From positions 34,989 through 98,988 of the forward strand of contig CAMVAJ010000004.1 of NCBI GenBank assembly GCA_947165425.1: 64,000 bases of DNA, read 5' to 3'. This DNA comes from an uncultured Clostridia bacterium. GTDB lineage: Bacteria > Bacillota > Clostridia > Christensenellales > Aristaeellaceae. Numbering within the stretch: position 1 is the first letter of the stretch; each line of letters opens with the position of its first letter. Positions 52,906 through 62,029 of this stretch are shown piece after piece. The notes below the pieces were generated by a model that saw nothing but the letters and a program-made list of their open reading frames with translations, ran no database searches and was not told where the DNA came from. The translations under genes and the position numbers were made by a program.

Positions 52906-54516
52906 ATGGAATATCAGGCGCTATACCGTAAATACCGCCCGGTCAATTTCCGGGAGATGGTGGGCCAGGAGCTGACCGTGGAGGCGCTGCGCAGCCAGAT
53001 CCGCACGGGGCGGGTGGGCCACGCCTACCTCTTCACCGGCACCCGGGGCACCGGCAAGACCTCCACCGCCAAGATCCTGGCCCGGGCGGTCAACTGTACG
53101 AGCCCCGTGGACGGCGACGCCTGCGGGACGTGCGAGAGCTGCCGCCGGATGCTGAGCGAGAGCAGCTTCGACGTCCTGGAGTACGACGCGGCCTCCAACT
53201 CCCGCGTGGACGACATGCGCGAGATCCTCGATACCGTCCAGTATCCGCCCCAGTTCGGCAGCTACAAGGTCTATATCATCGACGAGGTGCACATGCTCTC
53301 CACCGGGGCCTCCAACGCCCTGCTGAAAACCCTGGAGGAGCCCCCGGCCTACATGATCTTCATTCTGGCCACCACCGAGCCCCAGAAGGTGCTGCCCACC
53401 ATCCGCAGCCGCTGCCAGCGCTACGACTTCCACCGCATCCCCGCGGCCCAGATCGCCGCGCGCATGGCGGAGGTGATCGAGCTGGAGCGGCAGGAGGGCG
53501 GCGAGTGCGAAGCCACGCCGGAGGCCCTCTCCCGCATCGCGCGGGCGGCGGAGGGCGGCATGCGGGACGCGCTCTCGATCCTGGACATGTGCCTGGGCTA
53601 CGGGCAGCGGGTGGACGAGGACCTGGTGCGCCGGGTGCTCGGCGCCTCGAGCCGGGATTTCCTCTTCCGCTTCGTCGACGCCCTGCTGCGGCAGGACGCG
53701 GCAGGCGTGCTCACCCTGATCGACCAGCTGATGCGGGAGGGCGGCGAGCCCGCGGTCTTCGCCCGGGACGTCGCCCAGCACCTGCGGGCGCTGCTGATGG
53801 CCCGGTTCTGCGGGGACGCGCTGCCGGACCTGTTGGAGATCACGCCCGAGGACGCGCAGGCCTACCGGGGGCAGGCCGACCAGGCCAGCGAGACCCGGCT
53901 GACCGCGATGATGAACCTCTTCCTCGAGGTGGACAGCAAGCTCCGCCTCGCCTCCTCGCCGCGGACCGCCCTGGAGAACACGGCGCTGCACGCCTGCCTC
54001 CGCACCGGCGAGGGCGACGCCGCCGCCCTGCAGGGCCGCATCGAGGAGCTGGAGCAGCGCCTCGGCGAGCTGCAGACCCGCCTCGCCTCGGGCGCGGCGC
54101 TCCCGGCGGCCCCCGCCGCCTCCTCCCCCGCGCCCGCCCCCGCCGCCCCGCCGGCGGCGCCGAAAAAGGAGATTGAGAAGGACGCCCAGAAGGCCTGGCG
54201 CAAGGCCATGGAGCAGCTCAGCAAGCAGATGCCGGGCAAGTTCTCGATCCTGGCGGAGAACGGCTTCCTCGACCGGGTGGAGGGCGGCGTCTACTACTGG
54301 AAGCCCAAGGCGAAGGACGCGGCCTTCGGCAGCACCCTGGTCGGGCCGGACGGCCTGGCCGCCATGGCGGACTATCTCACGGAGCTCACCGGCCAGCCCA
54401 GCCGCCTCGTGCTGGAAAACTGGGAGGAGAAGGCCCGCCCCGCCGCCGGCGACGAGGACATCCTGCGGGACCTGCGCGGCATCTTCGGCGCGGGGAACGT
54501 CCGGGCCGTGGACTGA
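52906..54516 (+). CDS. dnaX: DNA polymerase III subunit gamma/tau
   Basis: 536 residues from ATG 52906 (AGGAGGA upstream). Walker A GTRGTGKT at 45-52, zinc cysteines C64, C73, C76 and C79, the DEVHML Walker B near 126 and the sensor-1 segment ILATTEPQKV show an active clamp-loader ATPase. A Pro/Ala-rich linker (about 400-419) leads to a tau-specific C-terminal domain (about 430-536). The codons AAA-AAG at 420-421 could allow a -1 shift to an immediate TGA (see findings). It loads the beta clamp at the replication fork. The genes around it are not the usual recR/yaaK partners. Confidence 0.96.
   Translation: MEYQALYRKYRPVNFREMVGQELTVEALRSQIRTGRVGHAYLFTGTRGTGKTSTAKILARAVNCTSPVDGDACGTCESCRRMLSESSFDVLEYDAASNSRVDDMREILDTVQYPPQFGSYKVYIIDEVHMLSTGASNALLKTLEEPPAYMIFILATTEPQKVLPTIRSRCQRYDFHRIPAAQIAARMAEVIELERQEGGECEATPEALSRIARAAEGGMRDALSILDMCLGYGQRVDEDLVRRVLGASSRDFLFRFVDALLRQDAAGVLTLIDQLMREGGEPAVFARDVAQHLRALLMARFCGDALPDLLEITPEDAQAYRGQADQASETRLTAMMNLFLEVDSKLRLASSPRTALENTALHACLRTGEGDAAALQGRIEELEQRLGELQTRLASGAALPAAPAASSPAPAPAAPPAAPKKEIEKDAQKAWRKAMEQLSKQMPGKFSILAENGFLDRVEGGVYYWKPKAKDAAFGSTLVGPDGLAAMADYLTELTGQPSRLVLENWEEKARPAAGDEDILRDLRGIFGAGNVRAVD
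54162..54176 (+). promoter_or_regulatory. dnaX: Candidate -1 frameshift site in dnaX
   Basis: In frame, codons 420-421 read AAA-AAG preceded by G. A slip back by one gives AAA, then GGA, GAT and TGA at 54174-54176. The product would end after 423 residues, at the boundary between the ATPase/collar part and the tau domain, as in E. coli gamma. A short GGCCT / AGGCC hairpin lies about 20 bases downstream. The run is five A's, shorter than in E. coli. Confidence 0.4.
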
Positions 54517-54553
54517 CGGATGAACCAGACAGAAGGACAGGTGATCTGAAAGC

Positions 54554-55684
54554 ATGAACCGGCGGCGCAGCCCCTACCTCACCTTCAAAGGGCTTCTCGC
54601 CCTGTGCATCCTGGCCGCGGCCGTCGTTCTGGCGGCCGTGCTGGCCGTCCGGGTCATCCGGCTCGCGCCCCAGGTCAGCCGGGAGCGGGCGGCGACGCCG
54701 ACCCCCGCCGCCGTCTACGGCAACGTGATGCAGATCACCCCGGACCCGAGCCTCCCCACCGCCGCGCCGGTCCTGCGCAAGGGCTCCTCCGGCGACGAGG
54801 TGGTCCGGCTGCAGCGCCGCCTGGCGGAGCTGGGCTACAATCCCGGCAGCCCGGACGGCCGCTTCGGCAACGGGACGGAGGAGGCGGTGATCCGCTTCCA
54901 GCGGGTGAACGGCCTGGAGGCGGACGGCCGCGTCGGCGAGCTGACCGCCGAGCGCCTCTACAGCGACCAGGCCCTGCCCGAGCAGGCCGCGGCCACCCCC
55001 TCCCCCGCGCCCACGCCCGAGCCCACCGGCACGCCCGTCCCGACCGCCGCCCCCGACGCGCGGGCCCCCTACGTCCGTGCGGACGGCCTGCCCCTGATCG
55101 TGAACCGGAAGCAGCCCCTGCCCGAGGGCTACCGCACGCTGCAGCTCGTCACAATGAACGACTACTGCGACAGCGGCGTCGTGAAGATCAAGTACAAGGA
55201 CACTCTCGCCGAGCGGGAGGCCGTGGACGCCCTGATGGAGATGCTCCGCGCCGCCGTCGCGAACGGCGTCGGGAACTGGCAGATCACCGCCGCCTACCGG
55301 GACAAGGCCTACCAGCAGCGGCTCTTCGACAACAAGGTCAGCAGCCTGATGAAGGACAACGGCCTCTCGAAATCGAAGGCCACCCAGGCCGCCAAGAAGA
55401 CTGTGGCCGACCCCGGCACCTCCGAGCACCACCTGGGCACCTGCTTCGACATCACCGTGCCCGGCAAGTCCTTCGCCGGCACCAAGCAGCACAAGTGGCT
55501 CGCCGAGCACTGCTGGGACTACGGCTTCATCCTGCGCTACACCAAGGAAAAATCGGGCATCACCGGCTTCTCCGCCGAGGCCTGGCACTACCGCTGGGTC
55601 GGCCAGCCCCACGCGCAGATCATGCACCGGGAGGATCTCTGCCTGGAGGAGTACGTCGAGCAGTACGGCAGCCAGGCCGAATAG
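54554..55684 (+). CDS. Membrane-anchored D,D-carboxypeptidase (VanY/M15B) with peptidoglycan-binding domain
   Basis: 376 residues. A membrane anchor (about 12-34) precedes a PG_binding_1 domain (about 74-130, LRKGSSGDEVVRLQRRLAEL), a Pro/Thr-rich linker and an M15B peptidase domain (about 175-370). The zinc motif SEHHLGTCFDI and the catalytic EAWHYRWVG are intact. It removes the terminal D-Ala from peptidoglycan stems at the outer face of the membrane. No van regulatory genes are present, so it is a wall-remodelling enzyme rather than a resistance gene. Confidence 0.92.
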   Translation: MNRRRSPYLTFKGLLALCILAAAVVLAAVLAVRVIRLAPQVSRERAATPTPAAVYGNVMQITPDPSLPTAAPVLRKGSSGDEVVRLQRRLAELGYNPGSPDGRFGNGTEEAVIRFQRVNGLEADGRVGELTAERLYSDQALPEQAAATPSPAPTPEPTGTPVPTAAPDARAPYVRADGLPLIVNRKQPLPEGYRTLQLVTMNDYCDSGVVKIKYKDTLAEREAVDALMEMLRAAVANGVGNWQITAAYRDKAYQQRLFDNKVSSLMKDNGLSKSKATQAAKKTVADPGTSEHHLGTCFDITVPGKSFAGTKQHKWLAEHCWDYGFILRYTKEKSGITGFSAEAWHYRWVGQPHAQIMHREDLCLEEYVEQYGSQAE

Positions 55685-55719
55685 CGGAGCGCCCCGCTCC
55701 GCCCAAGGAGGAACGCGCC

Positions 55720-56787
55720 ATGTCCTATGAGAGTGCCCTCGCCCTGTCCCTGACCCCCTACACCGCCGGGGAGCAGCCCAGGGACCGGACCTTTATCAAG
55801 CTCAACACCAACGAGAATCCCTATCCCCCGTCCCCGCGCGCCGCGGAGGCGGCGCAGGCGCAGTTCGAGCTCCTGCCCCGCTACCCGGACCAGACCGCCG
55901 CCGCCCTGCGGGAGGCCATCGCGCGGGTGCACGGCCTCGCACCGGAGCAGGTTTTCTGCGGCAACGGCTCGGACGAGGTGCTGGCCTTCGCCTTCGCCGC
56001 CTTCTTCGCGGGGAAGACCCTGGCCGCCCCGGACATCACCTACTCCTTCTACCCCGTCTACGCGAAGCTCTTCGGCGTGGACTACCGGGAGGTGCCGCTT
56101 CATGCGGATTTCACGGTGGACGTGCCGGGGCTCCTGGCCCAGCGCGCGCCCATCGCGCTGGCCAACCCCAACGCCCCCACCTCCCTCGCCCTGCCTCTGG
56201 AGGAGCTGCGGCGCATGGCCGCCCACTGCCGCGAGCTGGAGGAGGTGCTGCTGGTGGATGAGGCCTACGCGGCCTTCGCCCGGGAGGACGCCCGCCCGCT
56301 GCTGGACGAGTTTGACAACCTGCTGATCGTCCGCACCCTCTCCAAGTCCCACGGCCTGGCCGGGCTGCGCGTGGGCTACGCCCTCGGCTCCCCCCGGCTG
56401 ACGGAGGCCCTCGCCCGGGTCAAGGACAGCTTCAACTCCTACCCGCTGGACTGCATTGCCCAGGCCGCCGCGGCCGCCGCCGTGCTGGACACGGCATACA
56501 CGGCCCAGACCGTCGCCCGCGTGACCGCCACCCGGGACAAGGCCCTCGAGGCGATCCGGCACATGGGCCTGACCGTGCTGGACTCCCAGACCAACTTCCT
56601 CTTCGTCCGCGGCCAGGCCGAGGACGCCGCCCCCGCCCTGGCCTTCCTCCGGGAGAACGGCATCCTGGTCCGCCGCTTCACCGCCCCCCGGCTTCGCCCT
56701 TGGCTGCGGATCACCGTCGGCACCGACGCCGACATGGAGCAGGTCACCGCCCGGCTGCAGATGTGCAAGTGGAAGGGGCTGCTGTAA
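55720..56787 (+). CDS. hisC: Histidinol-phosphate aminotransferase-type PLP enzyme
   Basis: 355 residues, typical for HisC. Features: KLNTNENPYPPSP at the N-terminus, GNGSDEVL, the Asn-Pro-Asn segment LANPNAPTS, DEAYAAFA with the PLP-ring Asp, and the PLP lysine K209 in TLSKSHGLAGLRVG. It exchanges an amino group between histidinol phosphate and glutamate; close homologues act on aromatic amino acids. No other his biosynthesis gene is in the window, so substrate is uncertain. AAGGAGGAA precedes the ATG. The last codons and stop are followed by a 16-bp tandem duplicate. Confidence 0.87.
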   Translation: MSYESALALSLTPYTAGEQPRDRTFIKLNTNENPYPPSPRAAEAAQAQFELLPRYPDQTAAALREAIARVHGLAPEQVFCGNGSDEVLAFAFAAFFAGKTLAAPDITYSFYPVYAKLFGVDYREVPLHADFTVDVPGLLAQRAPIALANPNAPTSLALPLEELRRMAAHCRELEEVLLVDEAYAAFAREDARPLLDEFDNLLIVRTLSKSHGLAGLRVGYALGSPRLTEALARVKDSFNSYPLDCIAQAAAAAAVLDTAYTAQTVARVTATRDKALEAIRHMGLTVLDSQTNFLFVRGQAEDAAPALAFLRENGILVRRFTAPRLRPWLRITVGTDADMEQVTARLQMCKWKGLL

Positions 56788-56803
56788 GAAGGGGCTGCTG
56801 TAA
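56772..56803 (+). repeat. 16-bp tandem duplication across the hisC stop codon
   Basis: GAAGGGGCTGCTGTAA occurs at 56772-56787, ending in the stop codon, and again directly at 56788-56803. A simple recent duplication that does not change the protein. Confidence 0.9.
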
Positions 56804-56810
56804 AAAGAAG

Positions 56811-56850
56811 CAACGCAAAAGACCGCGCGTGACGCGCGGTCTTTTGCGTC
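56811..56850. terminator. Bidirectional terminator between hisC and the BMP transporter operon
   Basis: A long perfect stem (ACGCAAAAGACCGCGCG / CGCGCGGTCTTTTGCGT) with internal A4 and T4 runs. Confidence 0.9.
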
Positions 56851-56859
56851 GGCTTCCCG

Positions 56860-57912
56860 CTACCGCTCCTCCCGGAAATAGGGCAGGCCCAGGTGCTGGG
56901 GCGGCTGGTTCTCGCGCTTGTTGCGCAGGCTCGAGAGGATCAGCACGATCAGCGTCACCACATAGGGGGCCATCTTGTACAGTTCCTTCACCGCGAGCAT
57001 CGTGCCCGTGGGGATGTACATGTGCAGGATGTAGAGGCCGCCGAAGAGGAAGGACGCGCCCACGCCCACGCTGGGCCGCCAGATCGTGAAGATCACCAGC
57101 GCGATGGCGAGCCAGCCGCGGTCGCCGAAGGCGTTGTTGGACCAGACGCCGCTGGCGTAGTCCATCACGTAGTACAGGCCGCCCAGGCCGGCGATCATGG
57201 AGCCGACGCAGGTCGCCGCGTACTTGTAGCGGGCCACGTTGATGCCCGCCGCGTCGGCGGTCGCCGGGTTCTCGCCCACGGAGCGCAGGTGCAAGCCCGC
57301 GCGCGTGCGGCGCAGGAAGTAGGAGACCAGCAGCGCGATGGCCACCGCGAGGTAGGCCATGAAGCCGTAGGAGAGGAACAGACTCCCGAACCAGCCTAAA
57401 TTCGCCGCGAAGGGCAGCGGCTGGTGGAAAAAGATCGAGATCTTCGTCAGCGCGATGGAGGGCACGTCCGAGCCGGAGAGCTTGATCAGCGAGCCGCCCA
57501 GGAAGTTGCCCACGCCCACGCCGAAGGTGGTCAGCGCCAGGCCAGTCACGTTCTGGTTCGCCCGGAGGCTGACGGTGAGGAAGCAGTAGATCAGGCCCAT
57601 CAGCAGCGCGCCCAGCAGGCAGGAGAGCATGGGGATCGCGATGGAGAGGAAGGGATTCAGGAGCCGGTCGTACAGCTGCGGATCCAGGACGCCGTCCACC
57701 GTCGCCCGCCCGCGGACGGCCTGGTCGTAGAGGAAGGCGCCCACCACGCCGCTGATGCCGCCCACATACATCACGCCCGGGATACCGAGGTTGAGGTTGC
57801 CGGATTTCTCGGTCAGCGTCTCGCCGGTGGAGCCGTAGAGCAGCGGGATGCCCTGCACCACCGCGCGCGGGATGAAGGAGACCAGCTCCGCCAAAAATGC
57901 CGCAAAGTTCAT
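56860..57912 (-). CDS. BMP-family (nucleoside) ABC transporter permease 2
   Basis: 350 residues from ATG 57912, overlapping the upstream permease by 4 bases (ATGA). Nine or ten membrane helices are seen. Motifs typical of NupQ/YufQ-like permeases include LTEKSGNLNLGIPGVMYVGG and GLHLRSVGENPATADAAGINV, the ATPase-coupling loop. It imports nucleosides with its partners. The last gene of the operon, it ends at a strong terminator. Confidence 0.92.
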   Translation of the reverse strand: MNFAAFLAELVSFIPRAVVQGIPLLYGSTGETLTEKSGNLNLGIPGVMYVGGISGVVGAFLYDQAVRGRATVDGVLDPQLYDRLLNPFLSIAIPMLSCLLGALLMGLIYCFLTVSLRANQNVTGLALTTFGVGVGNFLGGSLIKLSGSDVPSIALTKISIFFHQPLPFAANLGWFGSLFLSYGFMAYLAVAIALLVSYFLRRTRAGLHLRSVGENPATADAAGINVARYKYAATCVGSMIAGLGGLYYVMDYASGVWSNNAFGDRGWLAIALVIFTIWRPSVGVGASFLFGGLYILHMYIPTGTMLAVKELYKMAPYVVTLIVLILSSLRNKRENQPPQHLGLPYFREER

Positions 57913-59039
57913 TTCGCGATGGCCTCCTTCCTGTGCCCGCCGTGGCGGCGGAAGCTGACCCGGTAGGTGATGAAGAACTCGCTCCCGATGATGAAGAACA
58001 GGATGATGCCCGTCAGGATATCTGAGAAGGAGGCGTTCAGGCCGAAGTTCGTGGAGATGTCGCCCGCGCCCCGCTCCAGGAAGACCAGCAGGAAGGAGGC
58101 GAGGATCATCCACAGCGGGTTGAACTTCGCCAGCCAGGACACCATCACGGCGGTGAAGCCCCGCCCGCCCACCAGCGTGGTGGTCAGGGTATGGTCGTTG
58201 CCGCCGGTGAGCAGCAGGCCCGTCAGGCCGCAGAGGGCGCCGGAGAGCACCATCGTGCGGATGATGACCCGCTTGACCTTGATGCCCAGATAGTGGGCCG
58301 TGTTCTCGCTCTCGCCCACCACGGACAGCTCGAAGCCGTGCTTGGAGAAGCTCAGATACAGGAACATCAGCACGCAGAGCACACCCACGATGATCACGTT
58401 GAGCAGGTACTTGTTGCCGCCCACCACCGGGAGCCAGCCCAGCTGGGTGTAGGGGGCGCGCTGGTTGATGATGCCGATCTGGCCCGAGCCGCGGGGGTTC
58501 TCCCACACGACGCAGAAGAAGGCGACCAGCTGGGTCGCGATGTAGTTCATCATCAGGGTGAAGAGCGTCTCGTTGGTGTTCCAGTTGGCCTTGAAGAAGG
58601 CGGGGAGGAAGCCCCAGATCGCGCCGGCCAGGCAGGAGGCCAGCACCATGCAGACGATGATCGCCCAGTTCGGCAGGCTGTCCCGCAGCAGGATCATGCA
58701 CGCCGCCGAGGCGAGGCAGCCCATCAGCGCCTGGCCCTCGCCGCCCACGTTCCAGAACCGCATCCGGAAGGCCGGCGTCACCGCCAGGGAGATGCACAGC
58801 AGGATCGCCACCGAGTGGAGCATGACCCAGAATTTCCGGCTGGTCTTGAAGGAGGCCTCAAAGACCGTCCGGCCGATATCGAGGGGGTTGGTGCCCGTCA
58901 CCAGGATGCACAGCAGCGCGCACACCGCCAGCGCCAGCGCGATGGCGCCCGCCCGGACCAGCCAGGCGCGCCACCAGGGCATCGCGCCGCGCCGGGAGAT
59001 ATGCACCAGCGGCTCCCGGCTCTTCGTCTCACGCGTCAT
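57909..59039 (-). CDS. BMP-family (nucleoside) ABC transporter permease 1
   Basis: 376 residues with about ten membrane helices. Family motifs are FRMRFWNVGGEGQALMGCLA and GFELSVVGESENTAHYLGI, the coupling loop. It corresponds to NupP/YufP. The start overlaps the ATPase gene by 11 bases and the end overlaps permease 2 by 4, so the three membrane-complex genes are translationally coupled. Confidence 0.92.
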   Translation of the reverse strand: MTRETKSREPLVHISRRGAMPWWRAWLVRAGAIALALAVCALLCILVTGTNPLDIGRTVFEASFKTSRKFWVMLHSVAILLCISLAVTPAFRMRFWNVGGEGQALMGCLASAACMILLRDSLPNWAIIVCMVLASCLAGAIWGFLPAFFKANWNTNETLFTLMMNYIATQLVAFFCVVWENPRGSGQIGIINQRAPYTQLGWLPVVGGNKYLLNVIIVGVLCVLMFLYLSFSKHGFELSVVGESENTAHYLGIKVKRVIIRTMVLSGALCGLTGLLLTGGNDHTLTTTLVGGRGFTAVMVSWLAKFNPLWMILASFLLVFLERGAGDISTNFGLNASFSDILTGIILFFIIGSEFFITYRVSFRRHGGHRKEAIAK

Positions 59040-60567
59040 TCTTCTCCGCGCCTCCTCCCACCCGGGTCATCATCAGTCCGATCTCGTCCTTGGTCGCGCT
59101 GCGCCCCGGCAGGATGCCGGAGATCTTCCCGCCGCAGAGCACCAGGATGCGGTCCGCCAGCTCCAGCAGCACGTCCAGATCCTCGCCCACATAGACCACG
59201 GCCACGCCCTTCTTCTTCTGCTGGTTGAGCAGGTCGTAGATCATGTAGGAGGAGTTGATATCCAGGCCGCGCACGGCGTAGGCCGTCAGCAGCACCTTCG
59301 GGGCCGAGGTGATCTCGCGCCCCACCAGCACCTTCTGCACATTGCCGCCGGAGAGGTTCCGCACCGGCGTGTGCAGGCTGGGGGTGGCCACCTCCAGCTC
59401 GTCCACCACCTTCTGGGCGATCTGGTGCGGGAGCTTCCGGTCCGTCACGGGCAGCGCGCCCGAGCGGTAGGTGCGCAGCATCATGTTCTCGTCCAGGTCC
59501 ATGCTGCCCACCAGGCCCATGCCCAGGCGGTCCTCCGGGACAAAGGAGAGGGCCACGCCCATGTGCTGGATCTCGAGGGGATCCTTGCCGATCAGCTCCT
59601 CGCACGCGCCGTCGTCCTCGATATAGGCGATGGAGCCGGCGCTGACGGCCTGCAGCCCCGCGATGGCCTCCAGCAGCTCCTTCTGCCCGGAGCCGGCGAT
59701 GCCGGCGATGCCGAGGATCTCCCCGGAGTAGGCGGTGAAGGAGACGTTCTCCAGCTTCGGGACGCCGGTGTCGGAGAGCACGGTCAGGCCGCTGACCTTG
59801 ATGCGCGGCTTGGGGTCCACCGGCTCGGGGCGCTCGATGTTCAGGGTCACGCTGTGGCCCACCATGCGGTTGGTCATGTCCTGGGCGGTGGTCTCCGCCG
59901 TGATCATGTCGCCCACGTACTCGCCCCGGCGCAGCACCGCCACCCGGTCGGAGAGGGAGAGCACCTCATGCATCTTGTGGGTGATGATGACGATGGCCTT
60001 GCCGTCGTCGCGCATGTTGCGGAGCACGCGGAAGAGCTTCTCCGTCTCCTGGGGCGTCAGCACGGCGGTGGGCTCGTCCAGGATCAGGATATCCGCGCCG
60101 CGGTAGAGCACCTTCAGGATCTCGACGGTCTGCTTCTGGGAGACGGACATGTCATAGATCTTCTGCTGCGGATCCACGTCGAAGCCGTAGGCGTCGCTGA
60201 TCTCCCGGATCTTCCGGGTGGCCTGCTGCAGGTTCAGCTTGCCCTTCAGCCCCAGCTCGATGTTCTCCGCCGCCGTGAGCACGTCCACGAGCTTGAAGTG
60301 CTGGTGGATCATGCCGATGCCCAGCTCGATGGCCGTGCGGGGGGAGTCGATCATCACCTTGCGCCCGTCGATGGCGATGGTCCCCTCGTCCGGGAAGTAG
60401 ATGCCGGAGAGCATGTTCATCAGCGTGGTCTTGCCGCTGCCGTTCTCCCCCAGCAGGGCCAGAATCTCCCCCCGGTAGATGTCCAGATCGATGTGGCTGT
60501 TGGCCTGTACCTGGCCGAAGCGCTTGGATATGTTCCGCAGGCTGACCGCGGGCGTCCCCCTGTCCAT
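59029..60567 (-). CDS. BMP-family (nucleoside) ABC transporter ATP-binding protein
   Basis: 512 residues with two ABC domains. The first has Walker A GENGSGKTT, signature VSQKQTVEI and Walker B LILDEPTAVLTPQE. The second has GIAGSGQKEL in place of Walker A and signature LSGGNVQK, as in RbsA-type ATPases where the second site is degenerate. It energises nucleoside import. GGAGGGGGA lies before the ATG. About 150 bp separate it from the binding-protein gene, with a hairpin between them. Confidence 0.94.
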   Translation of the reverse strand: MDRGTPAVSLRNISKRFGQVQANSHIDLDIYRGEILALLGENGSGKTTLMNMLSGIYFPDEGTIAIDGRKVMIDSPRTAIELGIGMIHQHFKLVDVLTAAENIELGLKGKLNLQQATRKIREISDAYGFDVDPQQKIYDMSVSQKQTVEILKVLYRGADILILDEPTAVLTPQETEKLFRVLRNMRDDGKAIVIITHKMHEVLSLSDRVAVLRRGEYVGDMITAETTAQDMTNRMVGHSVTLNIERPEPVDPKPRIKVSGLTVLSDTGVPKLENVSFTAYSGEILGIAGIAGSGQKELLEAIAGLQAVSAGSIAYIEDDGACEELIGKDPLEIQHMGVALSFVPEDRLGMGLVGSMDLDENMMLRTYRSGALPVTDRKLPHQIAQKVVDELEVATPSLHTPVRNLSGGNVQKVLVGREITSAPKVLLTAYAVRGLDINSSYMIYDLLNQQKKKGVAVVYVGEDLDVLLELADRILVLCGGKISGILPGRSATKDEIGLMMTRVGGGAEKNDA

Positions 60568-60642
60568 GGCTCCCCCTCCAACCGTGTTTTTTCCTGGCGC
60601 GTCCGCGGGCCGGCGCCCGGCGCGGATGCCATCAAACGAATA

Positions 60643-60688
60643 CTACTGCAAGGGAGCAGACCGCACGGATCAGGCTCCCCTGCAGTAG
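60643..60688 (-). other. Intercistronic hairpin between the binding-protein and ATPase genes
   Basis: A 15-base stem CTACTGCAAGGGAGC / GCTCCCCTGCAGTAG with one mismatch and a 16-base loop, without a T-run on the minus strand. Probably it protects the upstream binding-protein mRNA from decay, so that more of it is made than of the membrane parts, as in many ABC operons. Confidence 0.7.
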
Positions 60689-60717
60689 ATCATTTCAGTT
60701 CAGGTCACCGCCGCGGC

Positions 60718-61908
60718 TCAGTTGCCCAGCACGGTGATGCCGTCGATGTCCACGTCGAAGTAGGGCGCGGAGCGGAAGTAGGACTCGGCGAAGACGCCGT
60801 CCAGGATGACCTCGGTCTCGGGCTGGAAGTCGCCCATGTCATCCACGTCCGCCAGGTAGGAGGTCAGGTTCTGGCCGCCCACGGTGAAGGTGCTGACATC
60901 ATAGACCTTGACGGAGCCGTCCAGCAGGCCCGCCTTGACCTCCTCGAGCTTGGCGACGGTGCCCTCGGCCGCGGCGGCCTCGTTCACCTCGGAGAGCTGC
61001 ACGGAGTCGGTCTCGATGGTGCCGGTCCAGTCCTTGGCGATCTCCTCGCCGTTGATGACAGCCTGGATCATGTACTCCATGTAGGGCGCCCAGTTGATGC
61101 GGCTGGACACGATGAAGGTGTTGGGGCAGGCGGCCACGGTGGAGCCATTGTAGGAGACGTTCGGGACGCCGGCGACCTCGCAGGCCGTGGGCGCGCCCAT
61201 GGAGTCGGCGTGCTGGGAGATCAGGACGCAGCCGTCGTTGATCAGCTTCTGGGCGCCCTCCTTCTCCAGGGCCTCGTCATACCAGGAGTTGGTGAAGGTG
61301 ACCTCCATGGTCACGGTGGGGCACACGGAGCGCACGCCCAGGAAGAAGCTGGTATAGCCGCTCTTCACCTCGGCGTAGGGGAAGGCGCCGACATAGCCGA
61401 TCTTGGTCTGCTCGGCGGTGATCTTGCCCTCGGCGATCATCTCGTTGAGCTTCAGGCCGGCGGCCACGCCCGCCAGGTAGCGGCCCTCGTAGATGGAGGC
61501 GAAGGCGTTGTGGTAGTTGGGCAGGTTCTCGGTGTGAGCGCGGGTGCCGGTGGCGTGGCAGAACTCCACCTCCGGGAACTCCATCGCGGCCTGAATCATA
61601 TAGGACTCGTGGCCGAAGCTGTCGGCGAAGATGACGTTGCAGCCGTCCTCGGCGAGCTCAGCGGCGGTGTCGTAGCAGTCCTGGCCCTCGTCGACGCCGG
61701 TCTTCAGCACATAGGCGACGCCCAGCTTCTCGCAGGCTTCCTTGGCCGCGTTCATGAAGTTGAGGTCGTAGGTGGAGTTCTCGTCGTGCAGGAAGATGAA
61801 GCCGACCTTCACATTCTCTTTGGCCACCGGCACGCCCACCTGGGCAAAGGCAGCCACGCAGCTCAGGCACATCGCCAGCGCAAGCAGCAGGGCAACGATC
61901 TTTTTCAT
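60718..61908 (-). CDS. BMP-family (nucleoside) ABC transporter substrate-binding protein
   Basis: 396 residues. Residues 1-23 are a signal sequence (MKKIVALLLALAMCLSCVAA). Cysteines are present but the lipobox is not canonical, so attachment as a lipoprotein is uncertain. The mature part has the BMP/PnrA fold (VGFIFLHDENSTYDLNFMNA and FADSFGHESYMIQAA). It captures nucleosides outside the membrane. It is the first gene of the operon. GGAGGAG lies upstream of the ATG. Confidence 0.93.
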   Translation of the reverse strand: MKKIVALLLALAMCLSCVAAFAQVGVPVAKENVKVGFIFLHDENSTYDLNFMNAAKEACEKLGVAYVLKTGVDEGQDCYDTAAELAEDGCNVIFADSFGHESYMIQAAMEFPEVEFCHATGTRAHTENLPNYHNAFASIYEGRYLAGVAAGLKLNEMIAEGKITAEQTKIGYVGAFPYAEVKSGYTSFFLGVRSVCPTVTMEVTFTNSWYDEALEKEGAQKLINDGCVLISQHADSMGAPTACEVAGVPNVSYNGSTVAACPNTFIVSSRINWAPYMEYMIQAVINGEEIAKDWTGTIETDSVQLSEVNEAAAAEGTVAKLEEVKAGLLDGSVKVYDVSTFTVGGQNLTSYLADVDDMGDFQPETEVILDGVFAESYFRSAPYFDVDIDGITVLGN

Positions 61909-62000
61909 GTGGTTTTCTCCTCCGTCTCTTGTCGATCGAAAGATGGTTCAATTCCCCCGAAAAAGGAAAAACCCGAACATTTCCGGGAGAATTCGCCTTA

Positions 62001-62029
62001 AACATACACTATTTCAGACTAAAAATCAA
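62001..62029 (-). promoter_or_regulatory. Promoter for the BMP transporter operon
   Basis: On the minus strand TTGATT (62029-62024), 17 bp spacer, TATGTT (62006-62001). The leader to the start codon is about 85 nt. Copies of GGAAATGTTC flank it (61975-61984 and 62050-62059), possibly operator sites. Confidence 0.6.

Noticed and set aside
55720..56787. Histidine biosynthesis operon
   Set aside because: hisC is alone; its neighbours are a carboxypeptidase and a transporter operon. hisS is a synthetase and not part of the pathway.
58558..62001. A 1147-residue rightward open frame opposite the BMP transporter operon
   Set aside because: It lies antisense across three well-supported genes, is His/Val/Gly/Gln-rich and has no recognisable domain.
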